64,000 bases of DNA, taken from NCBI GenBank assembly GCA_011037195.1, contig JAAEAF010001978.1:305885-369884 (forward strand). Direction: 5' to 3'. Each line of letters starts with the position of its first letter. Position 1 is the stretch's first letter. The notes under the pieces are model-generated. The model saw only the letters and a program-made list of their open reading frames with translations. It ran no database searches and was not told the origin of the DNA. A program made the position numbers and the translations under genes. The stretch comes from Triatoma infestans (lineage: Eukaryota > Arthropoda > Insecta > Hemiptera > Reduviidae). This document shows positions 55,350 through 64,000 of this stretch, piece by piece.

Positions 55350-56307
55350 AATCTGGTGTGATACACTCATACAACTTCTCTTATTCCAGTTTTCAAAATT
55401 GTGAGTGACAAATTTTATAGTTAGTACACCAGATTTAAAGAATTTCGTCGGCAAAAAACTGAAAAACTGTTAAGTAAAAACGCACTTCCCGTTTACTAAT
55501 TTTCTTTAAAACTTGGCAATCTATTTATTTATAATTCATTTTGTTTAGATAGTAGAATTGTATAATCAACTATGGTAGTACTTTAAAGAAAACATAACCC
55601 CACCCCTCTCCCAAAAACCTCCTTAAATTACTTTACCAGGAAAAATGTTTCAAATAAAAGTTGTAGCTTTTTGTATGTGAACTTCACATTCCTAGACTCA
55701 AGAAAATCATTGGAGCAGTTTTAGAGGAAAAAAAACAGAAAACTGAAATGTACTTTTTAGTAAAAATGCATTTCCGGTCATCCGAGTTTCTTCAAACTCT
55801 GAATTCCAACAACATATTTAATTCTAATTAATATTATTTTATTATTTATAGAATTTTGTAATAAACTGAAACAGCACTTTAGAAGAAAATCTAACCACAC
55901 CCACCCAAAAAGTACTCTTAAATGCATTTTCCCGAGAAATGTTGTTTCCAATAAAGTGGATCTTAGTACGTGTAGTTGATGTTACAAGTTTAAATAAAAT
56001 CGTTGGAACATTTTTGAGAAAATTGCAAAAAATTGAGACTCCTTTCTCTAAGTGGTACTTCCTGTTGAGGAATTTTGACAGATAACGTACGTCGGATCCC
56101 GTGGTGATACGCAACCAGAATGTCAAGTTTGAACTTTCTCGATTATTCGTTTTTGAGCTATGCTGTTCACATACATACAGAGACCATTTGCTAAAAACCA
56201 TTTTTAGGACTTAGGGGTCCTCAAAACGGATATTTCCGGTGAAAACTCGATATCGAAAATTTGACACGACTACAATACTTCCTATGACTAGGAGTAAGAG
56301 AAAGTAA
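55350..56307 (+). repeat. Family A copy, forward, complete (about 0.96 kb)
   Basis: TCTGGTGTGATACACTCATA, CTTCTCTTATTCCAG, cores CGCACTTCCCGTTTACT (55481), GCATTTCCGGTCATCCG (55768) and GGTACTTCCTGTTGAGG (56054), then TATTTCCGGTGAAAACTCGA and the terminal CTTCCTATGACTAGGAGTAA, GAGAAAGTAAAA. Like 45425-46447 it carries three core modules. Confidence 0.85.
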
Positions 56308-56394
56308 AAAAAAAAATTTTAAAAAGACAGAACTTGAGTTTCTTTTTTTAACGGTAATACTTATTTTGAGATCTGCTGAGAAGCTTCTTCTTCA

Positions 56395-56665
56395 TTACCT
56401 TTTTTTTTTTCTCTCTATGGGGAGGGACCAAGCTCTATGCTATCCAAAGCCTCTCTGTGCCCATATGGCTACCCCAAAGATCTGAGCCTTCTCGGTGATC
56501 AGGACAGCATTCTCTCCAAACAGAGAACACTGCCAGTCAGCGGACAATGAGCTGTAAGAGGCTCCTAGGAAAAGAAAATCGAATGGCAGCACTGCTGGAA
56601 TCCAAATGGAAACCTGCCCGCATTGCTTGTCCAGCGCGCTATCATTGAGCTAATCCCTTCTCCCT
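56395..56665 (-). mobile_element. SINE, variant subfamily, near full length
   Basis: A poly-T start, GGGGAGGGACCAAGCTCTAT, GGCTACCCCAAAGATCTGAG, body CAGAGAACACTGCCAG and TGTAAGAGGCTCCTAG, then a diverged tRNA-like head ending ATTGAGCTAATCCCTTCTCC. It shares its extra 3' segment with the copy at 24243. Confidence 0.82.
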
Positions 56666-57170
56666 TCTTTATGAGCAGCAAACGGATCTATATGTGTATG
56701 TGAGAATGTGATAGCACCACTCGAAAACAGACAAATAGGAGGAAGTTCAAATTTCTTAATACGAAGTTTAAAGGAAATCGATGAATTCTCATTAATGTCA
56801 CACTTCCTTTTTATTTGGAAGATTTTGTTCTGCCTCTCTCAAAAACAAACACGCAGCACACTCACACTTAGGTGACCACTTCTTACTCAAGGTGACCTCA
56901 AAACACATGTATTTCCGGTGAAAACTCAACTTCGAAAATTAGACACGATTGTAAATACTTCCGATTGCCAGGAGAAAGGGAAAGTAAGAATCGCAGGATC
57001 CTCATACTTAACATTCCGTTTGGATACCAACTTCGCGCATGTTGATGGATTTTTTTTTTTTAAATCCATCAACCGGAAGTGCGACTTTACTGAATTTTTT
57101 TTTCAGCAAAATTTGTGGTGGGCTGTGAGGAAGCACTTTAAGCTACAAGTTGCTTCAGGCTGACCAATGG
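56666..57170. repeat. Family A scraps in both orientations
   Basis: 56760-56990: forward end (CAAAACACATGTATTTCCGG, CACGATTGTAAATACTTCCG, GGAAAGTAAG). 56990-57110: reverse (TAACATTCCGTTTGGATACC, CATCAACCGGAAGTGCGAC at 57065). Confidence 0.65.
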
Positions 57171-57639
57171 CCATACAATGCAGTCAATTTCAGCTAACCT
57201 TATGCTTCAAAAACACTCACTATCTAATCTTTATATGTAATTACAAATGCCAACTTACTAGACGTTTTGTAAAAATTCCCAAGTTTGATGAAATGTTTTT
57301 CGTCTAGAGAAAGGGACCTGATTTATTTTCCACCAGAGTTTTTGCAAATACGAAGATTTTTGTTTTATTATTAACTTTTTATGTAAGAACATTTTGTTGT
57401 TTTTACAATATTATCATATCATTACGTAATAATATTATATTACCATATCATAAAAATGAACAAAATAAATATTAAAAAAAAAAAACTAAAAAAAAAATAA
57501 GAAAAATAAAAGATTTGTTTCTCCCCATCTCACACAAATATTTTTATGAGATAAAACAAAATGAGAAATAGGAATGCGATATAAAAATAAAAATATTAAA
57601 ATATTTTCTGAAATCTTGAATATTGAACAATGAACATCA
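57171..57639. other. A/T-rich non-coding DNA
   Basis: Poly-A runs around 57470-57500. Nothing recognised. Confidence 0.45.
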
Positions 57640-58013
57640 TTTTATGCTTTCCATTAATAATCATATGCCGTCACTATATTCTGTCTCGCCAGAGAATAAG
57701 CTTCTCCTTTACAAAGTAGTAAGTAAGACCTGCGTTACTATGCGCTTGCCCTTCTCGTAGCCTGACGTGTCGATCCAACATCGCCTCGCTGCAAGTAACA
57801 CAAAATAAGTTTCTAAGGTTCGTGACACCCTCCCCTTGCTAAACCCATATTTCAGATCTCCATCTAAGCACGAAAATGGACTATAGTGAACACCACATTA
57901 GAAAGGTAGCCTTAAAATTCTTTAGCAGGTGTGAAGCAAGTCACAATAACCTGGGCAGACAGATAGGGGACTATGACTTGAGTGCAGACATAGTAGGGTT
58001 AAACACTCCTTAA
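57640..58013 (+). pseudogene. Jockey-like LINE reverse-transcriptase C terminus
   Basis: SPENKLLLYKVVSKTCVT (about 57690-57740) is the 'KLLLYK' block after the polymerase core. After frameshifts one frame reads TQNKFLRFVTPSPC, a stop, then THISDLHLSTKMDYSEHH and RKVALKFFSRCEASHNNLGR, QIGDYDLSADIVGLNTP and TAA (58011-58013). The QNKFLR block and the final HxxNPLxxQ-like segment are typical of jockey-type pol C termini. It is truncated at the 5' side and broken by stops. Confidence 0.85.
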
Positions 58014-58676
58014 TTTAAACGATATATAAATGCAGGGTTTTTTTTTTGTATAGCTTTTCCATAAATTTCAACCCCTATATTTTAAACAAATCACTATATT
58101 TTACAGACTTGCTGGAGATTAATAGTGTATACTGGCATTCCTATGTAAATATGTGTATGATATTTGTACATAATTTTGATATATTCTGCATATTTGGTCC
58201 AAAGTAAAACCTAATTTGTATTAATTACCTCTAAAATAGTATTAGCCATTGGGATGCTGCAAAAATATTTTCATTTCTAAATCGCATGTTGTCAAATCAT
58301 CTTCTAAGTCGCATGTTACGACCTTAAAATTCGATCACGTAATCGATTAAAACTTTTTATACTCAATGTCATTTAACCGAATGTCCAAAAAGGATTTAGC
58401 ATAGAATAAAAGAAATGCGTGAAATAGCTGTTATTGTTGGGGGAGGTGGGGTCTGGTGTCAAACAAGTCACACAACTTTCAGTTACTGTAAGTGTTGTTG
58501 CAACTTTAAATTGACGTTTGAAAGTTTTCTTGAAACAGAGAATTCTAGCGATGCATTTAAAAGGATCTTAATTTAGTACAGAGAACAGGAAATTGTACTT
58601 TCATTTTGGTAGAGAGTTAAATGTTGCAAGCCTCCCAGAAAACATCCCCAACAACAATTTTACCCAGAAAAAAAAA
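58014..58676. other. Unassigned, with a stray family A 5' end
   Basis: 58450-58500 (GTCTGGTGTCAAACAAGTCA, ACTTTCAGTTACTGTAAG) matches a forward 5' end. The rest is AT-rich. Confidence 0.4.
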
Positions 58677-59550
58677 ATCTAATGTGAATCACTCACACGA
58701 CTTTCTCTTACTCTAATTTATACAATTTAATCAAGAAATTTTCTTTAAAATTACAAAGTTTCATTGTTTCGTTGAGCTGGTCATAAACATGGTGGTGAGG
58801 TTTCGTGTTTACTTGTATACCTGAGCGCTCTATGTCAAAACCAGCAAAACATTTGCAAATTTAAATTCAAACTAACTAACAGAACCCCCCAATACCCCTC
58901 CAAAACCAATTTTTTCAGAAAAATGTTACAAATAAAAGTGATACGTTTCTATCTATGCAGAAAGCATTCCAAGTTTAAAGAAAATCCTTGTAACCGTTTT
59001 CAAGAAAATTCCAAAAACTCGAAAAACCTATTCTATAAAATGATACTTCCAATTAACGGATTTTCTTCAAATTTGGAGTTTTGTCAATTATTCTAATGTG
59101 TATTAATATTATATATTAGGTCGTAATATTGAAGTGGTATATTAAGCTGTTAAGGCTTAGATATTAATGCCGTTTAATATGAAGTGGTAATATATTATTT
59201 CATTGTTGAAGTGGTACTTAGGGGAAAAATAACGCTACTGTTGCCTCAGAACCCCCAAATATCAAAAAATACCGGGAAAAGAATTCCAATAAAATTGATA
59301 GGCATTTATCCTAGCCTTTAGCTGGTGTACGATGTTTAAAGAAAATCGGTGGAACCGTTTTCGAAAAAAAAAAAATACCGGCCGACGAACTTTGCCATAA
59401 ACCTCAGGGTCTGATGTGGTGATAATACCTAAACGGAATACCAAGTTTGAGCTTCCTGCGACTTTTCGTTTTTGTGATATTCATGTGATTTCTTGAATGA
59501 AAACTCAATTTTGCAATCTGGTACGATATTACCAGAGTAAGAAAAAGTAT
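58677..59550 (+). repeat. Family A copy, forward, complete
   Basis: AATGTGAATCACTCACACGA, CTTTCTCTTACTCTAATTTA, variant body GCTGGTCATAAACATGG and ACCTGAGCGCTCTATG, AATAAAAGTGATACG, ATACTTCCAATTAACGG (mutated core), GCCGACGAACTTTGCC (second core lost), CTTCCTGCGACTTTTCG and the end CTGGTACGATATTACCAGAG, TAAGAAAAAGTA. Confidence 0.82.
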
Positions 59551-60260
59551 TAGTAAATTGGACTTCCGGTAGACAGACTAAAACTCTCATATCCTGAAAA
59601 CAGGACAGGTAAACAGCATTTTATCAAAAAGACTTTTAACAAATTGCCAGCAAAATTCGTTTAATTATTTGGCTAACTGCAAAAATATAAAAAAATCATC
59701 TCCGATAAATCGATTACACCTAATCAATTAGTAAAACTCTGTTTTTATTTTAAAATACCCTGGTTACGTCACTGCAGTTGAAAAGTTGCAAGGTCAAAAG
59801 TTCACAATTGTTACAACTATATCCAAATTGTATTGGTAAAATTGTTTATTTTAGTCGGCTATAAATCTAGATTGTAAACAATGAACTAAAACTTTAAAAT
59901 AGTTTTTATCCTTTCTACTAATTTAAACTAAACGCTATCTTGGGAAAACTTGTAGTATGTAGGTCAGAGTAAGGAAAAATCTACAGTCTTTCTCACAATT
60001 ATATCAAGTAGTAAACTAGTGTCTCTCTATTCTTCCAATAGTTTAACTACTAAAGTTACTTTGTTATTAAATTTAGTAAAGAAATTACTTTGTTCTATTT
60101 TTAAATTCCATTATTTAGAGGTCACTAAACGGATAGAGAAAACACAATAATAAGTTACTTTCATCTGCATTATGTATAAAAATGAAAGTTTAATAAAATA
60201 AAAAATATGAATAATGGGTAAAAAAAAGGAACTTCCAAGTATTGATCCGCTAACCTTTAG
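59551..60260. other. Non-coding, nothing recognised
   Basis: AT-rich sequence with no supported feature. Confidence 0.45.
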
Positions 60261-60797
60261 AAGAAGTAGTCATTGGGCATCCAGCCAAAATACATGCTAA
60301 TTACGTTTTTATGTGGTTCTAGGATTTTAAATGATTTCCTTCCCGATTTTTGCTTTCTCTCACTGCTTTTAAGAACAAAAATGGCGATCCTATCACATTT
60401 ACAAATTTGTTTTTCACAGGAAAAAATTTGAGGTTCCTTGAGATCGAAAAAATAAGAAGTAGTTTTTAGAAATAGGTCTTTGTGTTGTAACTGTAACACC
60501 ATATGTGGTAAATCTCAAGTATTTAGTACGTGGTATTTCCGGTTATGGTTCCCATGGTGATTTCCAAACGGAATGTCATGTTTGAACTTCCTATCATTTT
60601 TATTTTTCGGGCTATGCTGTTTCACATACATATATGTAACACACTCAAACGAATATGGATACGGAGAGACCATTTTCTTAAATCTGATTGTTTACGAACT
60701 TTGCGGGGGAGGGACTGTGTATTTCCGGTGAAAACGTAATTTCGAAAATTTGACACGATTGCGATACTTCCTTTTACCGGCAGTAAGAGAAAAGTTA
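60261..60797. repeat. Family A: reverse 3' module then forward 3' half
   Basis: 60350-60490 is reverse (CTTTCTCTCACTGCTTTTAA, TTTTTCACAGGAAAAAATTT). 60530-60797 is forward (GTGGTATTTCCGGTTATGG, CTGTGTATTTCCGGTGAAAA, CACGATTGCGATACTTCC, CAGTAAGAGAAAAGTTAAA). Confidence 0.75.
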
Positions 60798-60879
60798 AAG
60801 CAGTGTGTTAATACTCCGCATGAAGATTGAGAAACGAGGTGGACGCCAAGAGAGCAAGGGTTTGGATAAGCCTCCAAGG

Positions 60880-61150
60880 ACTGAGGCAGATTAAAAAAAC
60901 CTTCTGGACATCTAAAACCAGAAAAGATTTGCCGCGTTGCGATTACTCTGAGCAAAAAGAGGCTGTTTATGCTAAAAGGCCTCCTCATGGGACATTGCAA
61001 ACTCAGAGGGCATCCGCACCTAGATCACCAAAGCGTCTACATTTTTTGACGGGAGAATGCTATCAGTTAAGAAAAGATTTATAATCTTACCGGAAGTTGG
61101 AGGAGAAGGTATTCTTCGTAGATTCTTCCCAAATCATGGGAAGATTTCTT
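60880..61150 (+). pseudogene. LINE RNase H C-terminal fragment
   Basis: The frame from 60924 reads KICRVAITLSKKRLFMLKGL then LMGHCKLRGHPHLDHQSVY. This matches the LLTGHCRLNRHMHHL block of the intact LINE at 49389-50219 and related elements. The adjoining GLRQIKKTFW lies in another frame, so the copy is frameshifted. Sequence after 61080 may be the old 3' end. Confidence 0.75.
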
Positions 61151-62951
61151 ATAGAAATAGACGTAGAAAGGTTGCTTTCGGTTGAAAGTGAATTCAATCC
61201 TGCTACCAATAGGGAGGCCACCATATGTCTTCAAGGAGACCGTTTAATATAGCCCACGAAATGGGGGAAAGCAATGTGGTTAATTACATATACTCTTGAT
61301 AAAAAAAGCTAAAATAGTGAAGCTACATAAAATCAACGAAACTGTCGACAAGGTAAATCGATCACAGAACAGGTTTCGGGGAAATATGAGCTTCTTCATG
61401 GCAAAATATTCTTCTGAAATAATGTTAACACTATTGGTTCTGTGACCAAATTATGCCTAGATGGAATAAATAGTCACAGAAGTGAGATACTTACGAAGTT
61501 AAACAGAATTTGAATTCTATTTTCATACTTGAAAAAATTCTAAAGTGAATTAAGGGCGGAAAATATCGTATATTAGCAAAGGAAATTCTTCTGTAGTGTA
61601 TCTATTTAGTAAGATGTTATTTCCAACTGAAATATTAACAACTAGTTGATGAGTTTACATCACCAGTATTCAGCCAGCAAACAATGTGTATGTTTCATGT
61701 TTATGTTTATTGCAGATCTTGCCAGAAATAGTCTAATACGAGCTAAATTATCGGCATAAGGCAACATATTATTCAATGTCACTATCTATAGAAATAGCGG
61801 ATACAGCCTGAAAAAATCCGAAATATCACAAACAAAAATAGAAAGAAAAAGCAATGCAGATAATTTTTCTCCTTCTCCTAGAAGAACTCTCCCATATTTG
61901 ACTTCAATTTGATTAGACTGGGACATTCTGCTGACATATATAAATTTTTGCAGTGCCATAGACTTTTTTAAAATTTTGAAATTACACCACATCTAAGCAA
62001 CTTACGGAATAAAAGTTGATGAAAGATGGCCCTCATAAATCACTTAGACTTGGCTTTTGGTGTCCTCAATTGAATATTCATAATAGCTGAATTAAAAAAA
62101 AAAAACAGCCCTCAGGAAGTATCTTACTACGAGTCTCAGCCCAAATATGGTGGTAGGCCAAAATTACAATTAGATTTCGAAATTTTAATAAATTATATGT
62201 GGTTAGAATGTGCGAGGCGGGTAATTTCCCGATATAATTGTTTGGCATTTTCCACCATCACAAATAACATTTAACAAATTTAGCATGTAACGACACCAGT
62301 TTGTGTTGAAAATTTTAATTTATATGTATGTATTCTTGTTTATTTAGGGCTTTATATTTTACTTGATTCCTGGGTATTCTAGAGAAAATGATTTTTTTCC
62401 CACAATTTACAGAAACACATGCTCTCAAAATATGTGGCTAAGTGTGTTATAAATAACTATTCATTAATACCCGTTGCTTTGCTTTTTTTTTGTGTAGAAA
62501 AGATTATTTTAATAAACAAGTAGTTGCTGGCAGTAGTTCTTTCAGATGAGAAGTATAGTATATTGTCCCTCCACCTGTCTTTTATTAAGTACACCCCCTT
62601 AATGGCTTAATATATTATACGTAATTATAAATTGTACAAATAAAAAGAAGGAACGAAGAACTCCAGTCTGAAATAACAATTAAACACGAGGTTAATAAGA
62701 TCAAACAAGAGGCCCTCTTGACCAACTACTTAAACTTGATGAAGGACACCCCACCCACACACACACAATATAACGGCATAGAAGGACTGATGATATAGCG
62801 CGAGAAGAGAGACAGGGGCACCTGAACCCACTCATCTTCGCCGGCACTGATGAATGAGATACGATTAGTTAGTGTATCCTTGGTTTCTATAATTTGTTTC
62901 ATCATTTTCTCGCTCATCTCTCGTCTCTATATATAATGTACATATATAAAG

Positions 62952-62954
<3 letters not shown>
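61151..62954. other. Non-coding, nothing recognised
   Basis: Unique-looking AT-rich DNA. Minus-strand frames at 61786-61992 and 62726-62917 lack recognisable features. Confidence 0.35.

Positions 62955-62983
<29 letters not shown>
62955..62983. repeat. (TA)n microsatellite
   Basis: About 14 TA units. Confidence 0.95.
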
Positions 62984-62986
<3 letters not shown>

Positions 62987-63555
62987 TAAAAAAAATATTA
63001 TTTCACATATATTGGCAGGAACGTAGCTTGCGAAGTCAGAGGAACGTGTTCACAAACCGGAAATTAATGCGAAATATGATTTTCCTTTGCACGCCTTCAA
63101 AACTGAAAATTGGAAGTAAAAAGAAAATTTCCGTTTCAAGTAGAATACCGCTAAAGGAGATGCAAATCAGGGTGTTTTCACTATTCAGACAATGTTGAAA
63201 CTAAAATTTAAATATTAACCAACTTTAGAATAGCAGCGTAGTGTACGTACATAGGGCGTGCGGAACATAGTTTGTTTAGCAGCTAGTTCTAGCATACCCA
63301 CATAGGTAGTGAGTGACCCACCACGATATTAAGCTATATTCCAAATGTAGCCAGCAAAGACGCTGGAGAGGGGACAAATGAAGGAAATAAATGGAGAGAG
63401 GAAATAAATGAAGGAACTATTGTATTGCCTCCTTATATCACCAATCAACTTATTTTTTTTTTTCAAAAGAATCAGCCTTAGACAGAAATTGCCGACGCAG
63501 AACCATGCTTGAAGATAAAAGAATTCAGAAAGGTCTGAATGTTGTGTGTGATGTG
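62984..63555. other. Non-coding, nothing recognised
   Basis: A local duplication of GGAAATAAATGAAGGAA-like words lies at 63375-63415. No gene is supported. Confidence 0.4.
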
Positions 63556-63800
63556 GAATAAATATCTGATGGGAAACACTCACACGACCTTCTCTTGCTG
63601 CAATTTACTGTTCAGTAAAATCGCACTTCCGGTCTACCGATTTTCTTCAAACTTGGAATTTTGGCAATTTATTAAATTCTAATTAATATTAATTAGATGA
63701 GAGAATTGTATAGTAAACTTAAATAGCAAGGTTGGGGGAAAAAATAATCCGACTCTTATCCGAAAGCCACCTTAAATGAAATTTCAAATAAAATTGAGCT
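63556..63800 (+). repeat. Family A copy, forward, 5' part, internally deleted
   Basis: TCTGATGGGAAACACTCACA, GACCTTCTCTTGCTGCAATT, then directly the core TCGCACTTCCGGTCTACCG (63622), AATTAATATTAATTAGATGA and ATTTCAAATAAAATTGAG. The copy stops where a fold-back element begins. Confidence 0.75.
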
Positions 63801-63809
63801 ACTGAATTT

Positions 63810-64000
63810 GGGGATGGGTCCGCAATGCTTGATAACATCTGGTATTTTATCCGTAGTAGGATGCATATTTATTTTATTTCTGACCGGTTTCGGATTTTCA
63901 TCCATCGTCAGATTAAATCTACCGATTTCGTGTAGAACAGTTCACTTCAAACGCAATGTTTTCGTTTCACTCGACACTGTAGTTTGTATGTGCAGGAGGT
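63810..64000. mobile_element. Fold-back element, same family as 20.5 kb, cut by window end
   Basis: GATGGGTCCGCAATGCTTGA, CATCTGGTATTTTATCCGTA, GACCGGTTTCGGATTTTC and CATCCATCGTCAGATTAAAT match the left arm at 20524-20630. The interior (AACAGTTCACTTCAAACGCA) matches the interior of that element in the opposite orientation. The right arm would lie beyond 64000. Confidence 0.85.

Noticed and set aside
55842..56201. 119-codon minus-strand frame and similar 60-115-codon frames at 9053, 29203, 47628, 51263 and 60692
   Set aside because: They are translations of family A or SINE sequence. The same peptide scraps recur in other copies with stops and shifts, so they do not indicate genes.
1..64000. 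Clustered repeats as CRISPR array or bacterial mobile island
   Set aside because: Copies are long, diverged, in both orientations and irregularly spaced, and the window is clearly eukaryotic.

Overview
This window is eukaryotic and almost certainly from an invertebrate animal. The evidence is a spliced coding exon with canonical acceptor and donor, AT-rich non-coding DNA, tRNA-derived SINEs, jockey/I-like LINE remnants with RNase H, and a Penelope-like element. The style of the LINE proteins and of the large low-complexity exon protein leans towards an arthropod, possibly an insect, but that is inference. There are no operons, ribosome binding sites or CRISPR arrays.

Only one host gene is clearly visible: a single long internal exon on the minus strand (14536 down to 11829, 902 complete codons). 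It encodes part of a large, Ser/Pro/Gly-rich, probably scaffold-type protein that I cannot name. Neighbouring exons were not found, so its introns are long and much of the window is probably intron or flank.

Nearly everything else is mobile DNA in various states of decay. One family, called family A here, dominates. Full units are about 0.6-1.1 kb and occur at least 25 times in both orientations. Each has a CCGGAAGTG core identical to the ETS-factor consensus and near-palindromic ends (ACTTTCYCTTACT). It hosts younger insertions with clean target-site duplications: a LINE at 49336-50299 (11 bp), a LINE 3' end at 24506-24703 (14 bp) and a SINE at 16715-16874 (11 bp).

Other mobile elements: further LINE remnants at 23.9, 30.2, 31.7-32.5, 41.5, 57.6-58.0 and 60.9 kb; a Penelope-like element with a GIY-YIG endonuclease remnant and a 5' inverted duplication at 26.1-26.9 kb; fold-back elements at 19.4, 20.5, 40.0, 50.8-51.2 and 63.8 kb, the 50.8 kb one with minisatellite arms; a 122-bp MITE at 36.7 kb; and SINEs at 8.9, 16.7, 24.2, 25.0, 37.4, 39.5, 43.7 and 56.4 kb.

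Microsatellites (TG, GA, TA) are scattered throughout. A few non-repetitive patches (11.3, 34.4, 46.8 and 54.3 kb) could be regulatory, but this is weakly supported. I found no intact novel system. The most noteworthy items are the modular family A with its short derivatives, the fold-back element with minisatellite arms, the rearranged Penelope-like element, and an 18-residue tandem duplication inside the host exon held under protein-level constraint. All repeat boundaries were judged by eye.
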